From Amoebidium appalachense (taxonomy: Eukaryota > Ichthyosporea), in contig CAVNZM010000009.1 of NCBI GenBank assembly GCA_963693365.1, positions 8,742,001 through 8,806,000 on the forward strand: 64,000 nt of DNA, in the 5' to 3' direction. The stretch's first letter is position 1. The number at the start of each line of letters is the position of its first letter. This document shows, piece after piece, positions 37,256 through 64,000 of this stretch. The notes beneath the pieces were generated by a model that was not told the origin of the DNA, made no database searches, and saw only the letters and a list, made by a program, of their open reading frames with translations. The position numbers were made by a program, and so were the translations under genes.

Positions 37256-38303
37256 TTATTTCGACATATATGCCTCCCAGAGTCGAACGACATCTTTTCC
37301 AGGCAGAGGTGCAAGAAGTTCTGTCTGTAAACTGTATTTGCAAATGTATAAGTTGTGTGATTCAATATAAACGTTATTCCTTTCCCTGGGCAAGATAGAC
37401 TCAGCAATAACCCGGGCACAAATTCGTTCAATTTTCCAATCCTTCCATTTCACCTGAAAGTTATTAAGTCCCATGACCGTGTCCACGTACAGACATGTAT
37501 CCCATCCCCAGAAGGCATCATTGTCCTTGGGTATGCTCGAAACATTTTCCACCAGCCAGTCACGCACGGTTTCAACGTCGTAGTACCCAGCCATTTCCAC
37601 CAATCGCACGAGCGCTGCTGTGCGGTCGTCGTTTTCTTCTGGTGTGTTCTCCATGGTCGCATTTGGAAATACTGCCCCAGGAGTCCATGAGTGTGAGTTT
37701 TCTTTAATACTTAGTTGCACCGCGTTGATTTTTTGTCTTGTTGCCTTCTCGTGCAAGTTGACGGCGGTCTCCAAAAACGTAATCAATTCCATAAATGTGA
37801 AATTTGGTGACGGAATACCCCCTGCCTGTGTGTTGTTGTAGGCCAAGATGGCTGTGTCACTTTTTGCACCGCTGTCGGAGCATTTCGGAAAACACGGGGA
37901 ATATGGTGCACAGGAATTCCTTAGGGCAATGATACGGTTTGAAGTAGGGCTCTGTATCAGTTGTCTTTTCACCGTTTGCACAGCTGGTGTCGTTTTCCTT
38001 TAGGGGGTTTTCTGTGGCACTGGTTGTGGCGGTAGTGGTAGGAATCATGGTGGGAATCAAAAGACTAACGAGGGGTGCCTCCGAGCACCAAAAGTCAACT
38101 GCATGCTCCTTTTTTTCGTCGGAAGGTGAGAGGGATGAAGAAGACCACGTAGACATACGGAGGTGGTAGGTGGAGAGGATCTGGTGGGGGTGGATGGTGG
38201 GGATGGAGAGGGTTTTGTGTTCCATTTCTTGTTTTCCCTTCTTGTTCTCGTGTGCAGAGAGAGGGGTGGGTGGATTTCGAATGATTCTTCGGGAGAGGTC
38301 CGG
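37256..38303 (-). pseudogene. B6: decayed BTB/POZ-like family member (long subtype)
   Basis: Homology to B7 begins near NPPTPLSAHENKK and runs through IHPHQILSTYHLRMSTW and VDFWCSEAPLVSLL. Near 37935-37950 an extra A and a missing C relative to paralogs shift the frame and restore it within a few codons around RIIA. A further +1 change near 37855 follows RQRCKK. The downstream frame is then open for about 200 codons: LITFLETAVNLH, LVRLVEMAGYYDV, VRDWLVENVSS, WDTCLYVDTVMG, VVRLWEAYM. The 5' end with the presequence is replaced by a G-rich block (38317-38347). Confidence 0.82.
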
Positions 38304-38696
38304 AGAGGGGTGTGGGAGGGGGGGGGGGGGGGGGGGGGGAGGGGGGGCATGCATGTGGGTGGCTGCGAGAGGAAGAATAGTGGAGGTGTGTATGGGGGGG
38401 AGGGGAGGGGAGGAGGGGGGGTAGGAGGGGAGGGGGGGAAGGGGGGGGGGGGGGGGGGGGTAGGAGGAAGGGGAGGGAGGTTTTGTTCCTTGCCAAAGAC
38501 GATGAATGTATATTTATGTGTGGTGTCCTGAATGCGTTCAAGTGGTAGGGTGGTGTACGTAAGATAGGGAAGATTCAGGCAGGGCCAAAATCAACGTGTG
38601 GTACTCCCCCCCCCCCCCCCCCCCCCCTTTCTCCCCCCCCTGGGACACACTCCACCGTGATGAGAATGTAAAGCGCGTGCGGGTGCGCGCTCACAC

Positions 38697-38741
<45 letters not shown>

Positions 38742-38988
38742 AGCCCAGCAACATAATCCCCCTCGCTCGTCCCCATCAGCAACTAGCAAGGGGATAAGGT
38801 GGGGTTGGTTGGGGGAGGGGGGGGAGGGGGGGGGAGGGGAGGGAGTAGGGACGGGAGCGGAGGGGGGAGGGAGGGTAAAGAGAGAGAGGGGCTGTGTGGT
38901 GGGTCCCACAGTTGTTTGTCAGCCAAAACTTGTTAGTTAATGCACTTTCAGGACCTTTCCTTTTAACCTACTTCATCTATGTGCTTAG

Positions 38989-39197
38989 CTCTACCCACCG
39001 GCGTGGCTGGGGTGAATACCCTGGGCTAAGTGTGTGCAAATAGTTAGGATTGTTAAAGGTGTGTTAGCTTAGCTAATAATACCGTAGCACCCTAGCTAGA
39101 ACTCTAGAGTACTGTCGGTGCTGGGTGGAAGACGGTGTTCCCCATGGAGGCCGCAAGGGTCCCTCCGGGAACAAAACGGGATTAAAAAAAAAAAAAA
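38989..39197 (+). mobile_element. SINE-like retroposon copy 2 with poly-A tail and 8-bp target duplication
   Basis: It is the same element as 15910-16102 with many substitutions, and it is slightly longer at the 5' end (CTCTACCCACCGGCGTGG). It ends in CTCCGGGAACAAAACGGG plus about 14 A. GTGCTTAG flanks it at 38981-38988 and 39198-39205. The paralogous segment near 28961-28975 lacks the insertion, which gives an empty site. Confidence 0.88.
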
Positions 39198-39286
39198 GTG
39201 CTTAGGTCCCAAACTTTCCCCCAACCCACCTGCGAGAAAGGACAACTGTGTCTTTAGAGGAGATGTGTGTGTGTGTGTTTGTGTGA

Positions 39287-39572
39287 GCCCAACCACATCA
39301 GCAGAGTCATCCTGCTCCAAACAGAACTCTTCTGCAACAAACAGAATTATTCAGCTAAAAGCAGGATTACTCTGCTTCCGGCAGCAGAATAAACCTGCTT
39401 AAAGCTCAATAGTTCTCAGAATGCTTTTAGCAAGATAAGAATATTATGCTGTACTTCAACTAAAAGCAGAATAGTTCAGCTTTTGCAGAATAACTCGGTT
39501 CTGTTGAATAATTCTGCTAAAAACAGAATATATCTGCTGGGAGCAAGTTGACTCTGGCGATGTGGTTGGGGC
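39287..39572. mobile_element. Fold-back element with ~32-bp imperfect terminal inverted repeats and internal palindrome array
   Basis: The left end (39287-39318) contains CCAACCACATCAGCAGAGTC and the right end (39541-39572) is its imperfect reverse complement, containing GACTCTGGCGATGTGGTTGG. Between them lie about seven diverged copies of a short palindrome close to AGCAGAATTATTCTGCT. No reading frame is seen. A target-site duplication was not clear. The paralogous segment near 29040 lacks it, so it was probably inserted after the duplication. Confidence 0.7.
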
Positions 39573-40537
39573 CTTGAGTGGTTCGGGGGGCCACAGGAGA
39601 CCGTTGGTGGAGGCCAGTTGATCTGTGGGGGTTAAGGAGATAGTTGGGGGCATCAGGCCGGCCGTTTTAGGGGGAGGGGGGGGGAGGGGAAGGGAAAGGG
39701 GGGGGGGGGGGGGGAAGGGGGAAGGGGGGGAAGGGGGGGAAGGGGGGGGGGGGGAGAGAAGGGGAGGTAGGTGGGGGGGGGGGGGGGGGGGGGGGGAGGA
39801 TAATATGCCGGGTGGCGGTGGAATGTTTGTGCTACACGGTTGTGTGCCGTTTTTTTTTTTGTTTGTTTAGGGGGGGGGGGGGGGGGGTGGAGGGGAGGGC
39901 AGGATAAAAGGGGGGGGGGGGGGGGGGGGGGGGAAGGGGGGAGTGAAGACTACTAAACCCTATGTGCTGGAGCTCGGAACGAGCTTCAGTGAGGGAAAAA
40001 GAGTGGTGTGCATAGTATTCGATGGATGACAAGAAGTGAGCGAGGACACTTGAAAATAAAAAGCCATGATTGCACGTGGTTGGGATGGGGGGGGGGGGGG
40101 GGGGGGGGGGGGGGGTCAGATGGGAAGGAAAAGGGACGGGAGTTTGTGTGTGTGTGTTGGGGGGGGGGGGGAGGGGGGGAACGGGGGGAGGGCATATTCG
40201 CACCGAATGCACCTATGGACGTCCAATAAAAACTTGTATTTTTCCCATAATGCCACAGTGTTGTGCCGGCATAACGGATAGAAAAATACAACCTCAGAGC
40301 CCACGGTTTCCATTAAACGCTTTATACACTTTTTACCACAGGTACAAGTTGAACATGTAAACATTCATGTATTGCCCAATGTAGTCACATAATACCGCAG
40401 CACACACACCACACGTTCACAGCAGACACCCAGAAATATAGCTCGCCCGATAATTAAAACTTGGCATCCTTGATTCTACACACGCGACTATGATCTGTTT
40501 ATTAGATGTGTTGACTGGCTTGAGCAACACAAACACA

Positions 40538-40596
<59 letters not shown>

Positions 40597-40653
40597 ATGA
40601 TACCGAGTGTTCCAGGGGGTGAAGGTATTTTAAAAAAAAAAAAAAAAAAAAAA

Positions 40654-40887
40654 ACGGGGAATCCAACTAATTGATTTCCTTTTAGTTTGATATGGTGCTT
40701 CATGGATCTGAATAAGAAAACCCTAATATATAACCATATCCCTACATCCATGTACAGTACCTGATGTGATAACACTGAGGGGTTTACCCTGTTTACTCGA
40801 GGCAAAGAGGGGATATACCAAGCAAATATCCCCCCATACCTGAGACGGGTCTCTCTTGTGCCTCGAGTGAACAGCGTAAACCCCACT
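40654..40887 (+). repeat. Dispersed fold-back repeat, family F, copy 3
   Basis: This is the most complete copy. It follows an A run and starts at ACGGGGAATCCAACTAATTG. Near its end, GTTTACTCGAGGCA and TGCCTCGAGTGAACAG face each other about 60 bases apart. The transcript or single strand could fold into a hairpin. Confidence 0.75.
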
Positions 40888-40940
40888 AAGATATCGAATC
40901 CAATAAATGTCATTGAGGTTGCAATTTCCTCCTGCCCCCC

Positions 40941-40971
<31 letters not shown>

Positions 40972-41102
40972 AAAAAAAAAAAAAAAAGAGGGGAAAACCG
41001 AAGAAAAAGAAAAGACAAAGGGTAAGATAACGGCTTACATATTGTTGGATAGTATAACTGCCACGGCAACTTTGTAAGAAGACGAAGACAGTTAACAGTG
41101 TC

Positions 41103-42269
41103 TTAATGCTCATATGCATGCAACCACTGAGCTATCATATATTTCTTCATATACACCTCCCAGAGTCGGATGACATCATCTGCGGGCATAGAGGCAAGCA
41201 GTTCTGTCTTCAAACGTCGTTTGTCTACCACTAGGTTCTCGTAATCAATACAAATTCTTTCCCACTCCAGGGTAGTCTCAGCAGTAACCCGCTCACAAAT
41301 TCGCTCAATCATCCACTCCTCCCATGTCACCTGAAAGTTATTGCGCCCCATCGCCGCGTACACGTGCAGGCACGCATCTTCCTTCCAAAAAGCATCATTG
41401 TCTCTGGGTATGCTCAACACATTTTTCACCAGCCAGTCACGCACAATTACAACGTCGTAGAACCCGGCCATTTCAACCAATCGTACGAGCGCTTTGGTGT
41501 GGTCGCCATTTTCCTCCTCCGTGTTTTTTTGTGCTACACGTGGAAATTCTGCCCCCGGGGTCCATTTATGCGAGTTTTCTTTTACCTGCAAGTTGAATTT
41601 CTGTCGTGTCACCTTTTCGTGCAAGTTGAGGGCGGTCACCAAAAACGTGATCAATTCCGTATATGTGAAGTTTGGCGATGCAACATTCCCAGTTTTGGTG
41701 GTGTGTGTCACCGTAGTTGTATCTATATCAAAACTCCCTTTGAGCATCACGGAAAACACGGGGGATATGGCGCACAAGAATTCCTTAGGGGCAATGATGC
41801 GGTCAAATTTGGGAAGTTTTTCGGTGGTCTTTTCACCGCTTGCACAGGTTTCGTTGGTGTCGGTTTCCTTGAGGGGGTTTTCCGTTGCACTGGTGGTGGT
41901 GGTGGTAGTTGTGTTTTTGGTGGTGGTAGGAATCGTGGCGGGAATCAAAAGCTTAACGAGGGGTGCAGCCGAATTGTTTTCATCAGACCAAGAGAGGGAG
42001 GAAGGAGACCACGTAGACATGCGCAGGTGGTAGGTGGAGAGGATCTGGTGGGGGTGGATGGTGGTGGGGATAGGAGGGTTTGTGCCTTCTATTCTTTCTT
42101 TTTCCTGCTTGTGTTCGTGTGCATAGAGAGGGGTGGGTGGGTTCTCAGTTATTTTCACGCTGTTAGGAAACTGGACAGTGATGGTGGTGGTGATGGTGCG
42201 TGCTTGCAGGCAGCTACGGATGGAAGAAACCCCGCGAAGGAGCTGCGGGGAGGCAAGTCTCTTCCACAT
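41103..42269 (-). CDS. B7: intact BTB/POZ-like family protein (long subtype)
   Basis: This is a single-exon frame of 388 residues from MWKRLASPQLLRGVSS. The frame is open upstream to 42422, but the start is set by conservation. The presequence-like N terminus (Arg/Ser/Thr-rich, no acidic residue in about 35) is followed by IHPHQILSTYHLRMSTW, APLVKLLIPA, a Thr-rich linker, and RIIAPKEFLCAISPVFSVML. Then come SPNFTYTELITFLVTALNLH, ALVRLVEMAGFYDV, VRDWLVKNVLSIPRDND, EDACLHVYAAMGRNNFQV, WMIERICERV, and LLASMPADDVIRLWEVYM. The stop is TAA. It has the most complete long-subtype architecture and is the best query for the family. Confidence 0.8.
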   Translation of the reverse strand: MWKRLASPQLLRGVSSIRSCLQARTITTTITVQFPNSVKITENPPTPLYAHEHKQEKERIEGTNPPIPTTIHPHQILSTYHLRMSTWSPSSLSWSDENNSAAPLVKLLIPATIPTTTKNTTTTTTTSATENPLKETDTNETCASGEKTTEKLPKFDRIIAPKEFLCAISPVFSVMLKGSFDIDTTTVTHTTKTGNVASPNFTYTELITFLVTALNLHEKVTRQKFNLQVKENSHKWTPGAEFPRVAQKNTEEENGDHTKALVRLVEMAGFYDVVIVRDWLVKNVLSIPRDNDAFWKEDACLHVYAAMGRNNFQVTWEEWMIERICERVTAETTLEWERICIDYENLVVDKRRLKTELLASMPADDVIRLWEVYMKKYMIAQWLHAYEH

Positions 42270-42963
42270 GGTGGTGTTTGTGTGCAAGTAGAAAAATAGT
42301 TCGAAGACTATTTTTAGGAGGTGAAGTTCCCAAACATAAGCAAGGTAAGTATTATCTTTATAAAAAAGGTACCGTAGTAACGGAAATAATACTTTGTTTC
42401 CTTTCGTTTTCTCCTTGCTCACTGATTAAGATCAGTTGATGTGTGGCTTTTTATGCTGTTGCCAAACGCATCTGCAGCTATTCTCGTGTTCTTATTGACC
42501 CTGTGAACTCATGGTCCTACACATGCAAGGCGTGCTTTGCCGCGTCAGCGTGTGTATGTACACTTACATACCAACAAAAGATGAAAACTACATAGTGTCA
42601 CTGAATTGTGGAGCTAAAAACGGCCTCGTGTACAGAACGTCAACAATAAATTAACTCGAAAGAGAATGATTGCAATAACAACAACCTACAGTACACGAAG
42701 ATTTTTTATCAGCTCGTGACACGCAGGTACTTTTTAATGCCTCAGCAAGTAACATGTTTATGTCCAGCCTGCAAAAGTGCTCCAATGTGAGAAAAAAAGA
42801 TACCACTCACGTTCGAAGTGTTTTTTTCCCCCCTCCTTCCCTCCCCTGCGGGGTGTACGTACGTGTGATTGTGCGTGCTTGTGCGTGTGCGTGTGTGTGA
42901 GGGGTGTGTGTGTCACAGTTATTGAGTGTGCAGTGTGGGAAAACGTCTTTTTTTTTGTTTGTT

Positions 42964-43009
<46 letters not shown>

Positions 43010-43618
43010 GGGGATAGGAATTCTAAAGGGGAAAATGCAAATATGTAGATAAAAAAACAATATGTACATTATTTGCGTACGAGGACTTTTTCTTTGGTAT
43101 GTATGTAATACATGCTCCATCAAAAGGTTGTACAAATAACCTGAAAAGATCTGAGTCACGCGACTTAGTGGTTTGGCAAAACGAACATGATCTTGAGCAC
43201 GAACAGCTCAAGCATCAAGCAAAACACGTTCACTGTGCTACTTAGTGTCCTACAAAAACACATGCATGTGTGTGAGACTCGGACAAAAAAAACAGCCTTT
43301 TGAAGTGTAGCAACGTGATTCTTCTTTCATTTTTGACTCTTTTCGACAATCTGTTTGTTCGAGCCTTACATATTATGAGTGTAGTACTGTTGCAAAGTCA
43401 GGTTATTGTACACTTGTAAATATTGGAAAACGAGGAACGGGCTAGAGGTCTACACAACAAAAGTAAAAAACAGAATCTTCTCCTGTTACAGAAGACACAG
43501 ACACACACAAGCACATGACAAGCAGTTGAACCTGCAGGCTTATTAATGAGCTTTCCTTCACATTGGCTTTCATTTTGTATTTTATTACATACCTGCACAT
43601 TCTATATACTCACTCACT
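42270..43618. other. Intergenic region between B7 and B8
   Basis: The first 900 bases are paralogous to the B5 upstream side (35500-36350). A T-to-G junction of about 55 bases lies at 42949-43008. 43170-43618 is ordinary sequence with no gene recognised. Confidence 0.6.
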
Positions 43619-44571
43619 ATGGACACCCAAACCCACACCGTGACCATGCCTGAGTGGGCCGTTCCTCCTTCGTCACCAAACACCAACACAGCTTCAAATT
43701 TCTGGCGGCAGGGGGCACCTCTTGTCACCCTCCTTGTAGGTGAGAAGAAATCCACAACTCCCTCTCTTACAGCACCAAAAACCACCACAGAAACACCGGC
43801 GTCAGACGCACAGACAAACCAACAGGACTGCTATGATATCATAAAAGCACCAAAGGAGTTTTTGTGTGCCATTTCCCCCGCGTTTTCTGCCATACTCGAA
43901 ACCAAGAATCAGATCAACAACGCAGAATCTGCATATGTCGAGGGGCAGAAGGGAGAGGTGAGGGTACCAAATTTTGAAACATGTACAGAAGGAATGTTAT
44001 CTTTCCTTCACATTGCCGCCCCATTACACACATACAATTGGACACCCGAAGACAAAAACAATATCGTACGGTGGCAAACCAGTTGAGCGGAAAACTACAG
44101 AAAATCATCACAAAATCGTGGACAAGTTCGGATAAGTCAACATCGAAAAAACCGTTTTCACCAGAATGAAGGTGGAGATTGTTGGTCCTGAAGTGACCGA
44201 ACCTCTGTTTGTTCGCTTGGTGGACATTGCAGGATATTACGACGCGAAACTGGTTCTTGAATGGCTTGGTACACGGGTCGGTTCTTCCTCCAGAAACCAC
44301 AAGTTTTGGAACACCGATGCATGCCTGCACGTGTATGCTGCATTTGGGAGGGCAGAGACTCGGATTGGAGTGGGAGCCGTGGATGTTATGGCGGATTGTA
44401 GACAGGGTTACAATAGAGAGGTTTAATGTCACAAGCCAGGATAAGAACCAATATATTTTGGATTTAAAATATGAGATTAATAAGAAGTGTACAAAGAGAC
44501 ATTGTTGCCGAGCTCTGGGATGTGACTTTAAAGGGTCGAGCTGTGTAGGGTCAATGCTACTACATACGTGA
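43619..44571 (+). pseudogene. B8: decayed BTB/POZ-like family member (short subtype)
   Basis: It starts MDTQTHTVTMPEWAVPP, then FWRQGAPLVTLLVGE, YDIIKAPKEFLCAISPAFSA, YVEGQKGEVRVPNFE and LSFLHIAAPLHTYNW, and stops after about 155 codons. Homology resumes in other frames: LQKIITKSWTSSDK (about 44099-44165), then VRLVDIAGYYDAKLVLEWL and WNTDACLHVYAAFGRAE. After another shift come LEWEPWMLWRIVDRV and the tail. At least three frame changes against B2 mark it as a pseudogene. Confidence 0.83.
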
Positions 44572-45007
44572 TTACACATACACTCCTGGTGCATTCGTTC
44601 CACTAAGTATATTCGTTTTTCATGATCAACTTCACAGTTTTGGTTAACGAAAGTTTAATGTACCATACAGTCACCATTGCAAGATTTTTTTGTTGGAAAA
44701 TCATCTGCTCATCTCAGGTACCTGTCTTATCCTAAATATATTCTAATATTGTTTCTGACGGTATTTTAAATAGTATTGTATTTGGTATGCCAACGGTTGG
44801 TTTTCCTTGCACGGTTAGAGACTTCCTTTTTGATCACCTTGACTCTATAAGTTAACGGTTGGGCCAATCGTTCACCTAGCTTTGTTAGTGGGAATGGTTG
44901 CATGCATTTTCTGGTGTGAGCTTATCATCAACTTGCATATGCATGTGCACGCGCATGTGCTTGGGTGTGTGGGTGCTTGCGGGCATGCATTTTTTTTTTC
45001 TCTTTTT

Positions 45008-45053
<46 letters not shown>

Positions 45054-45084
45054 AGGGTGGGTTAGGGGTGGGGGTAGGGTGTGT

Positions 45085-45115
<31 letters not shown>

Positions 45116-45121
45116 GGGGGG

Positions 45122-45245
45122 GTTTGAATGCGTCAAAAAGTACGAAGTACACAAGAACAAACGGATAACACGATGCAGAATGGAAGCCATACATAAAGAG
45201 TATGCATAATTAGCAGAGCCCATCCTCAGGGAGGGCCCACGTCAT
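45122..45245 (-). repeat. Dispersed repeat family A copy
   Basis: On the minus strand it runs from CCTGAGGATGGGCTCTGC to CTTTTTGACGCATTCAAACC and then C runs. It is close to the + strand copy at 1206-1337, including TTGTGTACTTCGTACTTT. Confidence 0.8.
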
Positions 45246-45258
45246 CCACAGTACCGGG

Positions 45259-45290
<32 letters not shown>

Positions 45291-45396
45291 AGGTGGGGGG
45301 AGGGAGGGACCAAAAAAAAAACGTGTGCGTGTGTTTTTTCTTTTTTCTTTCTTCCTTTTTCTCTGCTTTTCTTTCTTTCTTTTTTTTTTTTTTTTT

Positions 45397-45439
<43 letters not shown>

Positions 45440-46180
45440 AAAAGACGTCACACTGCTATGCTATAGATAAGCATAATTTGTGAATGTTATTGAATAGCGT
45501 GACTTTGAAGTCACATCTTTACACATCATGTCAATGTACTACAGAAGCCCGGAGGGCTACATGGCAACAGAATAACATATGTACAGGCACTGCAATGATA
45601 TATACACGATACACGAAGCTGAATATTCCGTGCTCACACCAGGCAGGGAGCATTCGGAAACACAACCATAACCAACAGAAACCACCAATCCAAATTTCAC
45701 AATGCCTACGGACCCCCCCCCCCCCCCCGGCGCGGGGCAGCCACACAATGAGAAATCATGAGATCCGTTTCTTTAACACCGTTGACTCTATGCTTGTAGT
45801 CATGTACTCCCTAGGCAGCCCCTGCATTCCCCGAAGTCCACACTGCAAAATCCTGTAAATTCAAACCCAAATTTGAGACTAAACAAAGTGTTCATCGCTT
45901 TCACAGGATTGCCACAGTGAGTACAAGACCTATCTATTACATGTGTGGGATGTGTATCGGTTGTTGTTTACCGACACAAATATTCAGCGGTAAATATGTA
46001 TAAATTTTTAAGTTCTTCTCATAGCAGCCAATCCCTGAAAGTCTAGAAGTCTAGCATGACCGAAATTTGAGCTCAGGACCCCCCGCACCCCCCTCCCTCC
46101 CTCCAACCCCCCCCCCCCCCCCCCCCCCCAAACTTCCCCCGGGGGCCCACACCTACAGACACAAACACTTTTCGTGTAGT

Positions 46181-46396
46181 TTTTTCAAACACGCCTTAAC
46201 TAATTATCAATACGTACAACATGGTATCATAATACACATGGATAATACACATGGTATATATCACAAGGGAGGGTCACCGGAAGAAATCCTTTTTCAAGTA
46301 CACCTTAACTAATTATCAATACGTACAACATGGTACCATAATACACATGGATAATACACATGGTATATATCACAAGGGAGAGTCACCGGAAGAATC
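46181..46396. repeat. Two-copy tandem repeat, 109-bp period
   Basis: Copy 1 (46181-46289) and copy 2 (46290-46396) both run from TTTTTCAA to GTCACCGGAAGAA and are nearly identical. Each also contains a smaller internal repeat of ATAATACACATGG. Confidence 0.92.
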
Positions 46397-46919
46397 CTTC
46401 GTAGCATGCCGCCCCTGCAGCCTTGCATTCGAGATCAGATAGCGTGGCTCGCTGGGAATTATGGTAGGCAGTCTGGTTGGTCAACCTGTGAGCATAAGAG
46501 AGATCAGGGCATAACACCGGCAAAAAAAAAGAGGGATTTTGTTCAGCGGTTCTTTCCCTTAATCTTTGTGATTCTTGCCTGTCTATTCATTGTTTGCTCC
46601 CCTTGCTCCACAATCTATTGATCCTTTCATGCCTTCCCTTTCTTTCTTTTTGTTCGTGTGCTCTTTTAAGTTGTTTCTGTATAGGTGGGTGGAGGGGAAG
46701 GGGAGGGGGAGAGGGGGAGGAGAGGGGCCGGGGGGGGGGGGGGGGGGGAGGGGGGGGGGGGGGGGGGGAGGAAGGGGGGTAAGGGGCACACAAAGAGTGT
46801 GAGTAACCACAAATGAAGTGCCTTTCGTTCATGAGTCTCCCCCCCCCCCCCTCCCCCCCTTCCCCCCCTTCCCCCCAACCCTTCAATAAGATAACTTCCA
46901 TCTTCACCGCCTTCTAAAC

Positions 46920-63830
<16,911 letters not shown>

Positions 63831-64000
63831 CTGTATGTGTTTAGCAGATTATTGGTTTATGTCTTCAGTTTTATTGGCTAAAAACTTTTGTTGGAGAACC
63901 ACAAAGGACCACAAAGAAGTATTTACGTTGTATTGCTTCATTGATGTATGAAAATCACTGGTGGGAGGGGAACTTGACACATGAAACAGAGCACGAAAGC
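63831..64000. other. Probable MutS intron at the window edge
   Basis: AT-rich sequence upstream of the acceptor at 63831. No further MutS exon is recognised before the window ends. Confidence 0.5.

Larger units (their letters stand above)
38304..41102. other. Intergenic region between B6 and B7
   Basis: It contains G-rich blocks (38317-38460, 38817-38880, 39660-39800, 39870-39940, 40088-40115), a short (CA)n (38696-38736), SINE copy 2, a fold-back element (39287-39572), a (CA)n (40540-40592), family F copy 3, and a C-to-A junction (40935-40987). Non-coding duplicated segments shared with 28870-29960 lie at 38880-39000 and 39810-40370. Confidence 0.6.
44572..46919. other. Intergenic region between B8 and the MutS gene
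   Basis: It contains T-to-G junctions (44990-45052, 45381-45437), a TG tract plus a G run (45078-45122), a copy of dispersed repeat family A (45122-45245), and a C run (46110-46131). It also contains a two-copy 109-bp tandem repeat (46181-46396) and G-rich and C-rich blocks (46680-46880). A 125-codon frame at 45484-45858 resembles nothing I know. Confidence 0.6.

Noticed and set aside
45484-45858. 125-codon frame beginning MLLNSVTLKSHL
   Set aside because: No recognisable domain; it includes a C-run-derived Pro tract and has no paralog in the window.

Overview
This is nuclear DNA of a eukaryote whose species I cannot name. The evidence is two multi-exon genes with GT-AG introns, a cytosolic-type tRNA-Glu with pol III signals, a SINE-like element with a poly-A tail and target-site duplications, and a Tourist-like MITE. 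A MutS homolog that looks like mitochondrial MSH1 argues against most animals and fits fungi, algae or other protists. The whole window is loaded with (CA)n/(TG)n microsatellites and G or C runs of 15-90 bases. Most long reading frames (poly-Thr/His, Cys/Val, Pro, Gly) are therefore low-complexity artefacts and were left out.

Layout. 1-13.7 kb (+): the last 13 coding exons of a GPATCH1 (G-patch domain protein 1, spliceosome-associated) ortholog. All exon phases agree and the stop is at 13675. The 5' part, including the G-patch, lies before base 1. A tRNA-Glu(CTC) sits inside one intron. 13.7-46.9 kb: an island of eight copies of one intronless BTB/POZ-like gene family (called B1-B8 here), in both orientations. 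Three copies are open (B2, B5, B7) and five are broken or truncated. They lie among segmental duplications, a SINE pair, a fold-back element and several other dispersed repeats. 46.9-63.8 kb (-): 17 exons of a MutS homolog, most like mitochondrial MSH1, running from the lever/core region through the ATPase to a stop at 46920. Its N-terminal domains lie beyond base 64000. A PIF/Harbinger-type MITE lies in one of its introns.

How it fits together. GPATCH1 and MSH1 are convergent single-copy housekeeping genes. The island between them grew by local duplication. The long BTB subtype begins with an arginine-rich, acid-free N terminus like a mitochondrial presequence; the short subtype lacks it. 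The most unusual general features are three. Many splice acceptors are the end of a (CA)n tract. Many donors run within a few bases into a C run or (TG)n. Long C runs abut long A runs in only one polarity (5'-C then A-3'). All exon models come from reading frames, splice consensus, phase agreement and remembered family patterns; no alignment or search was run.
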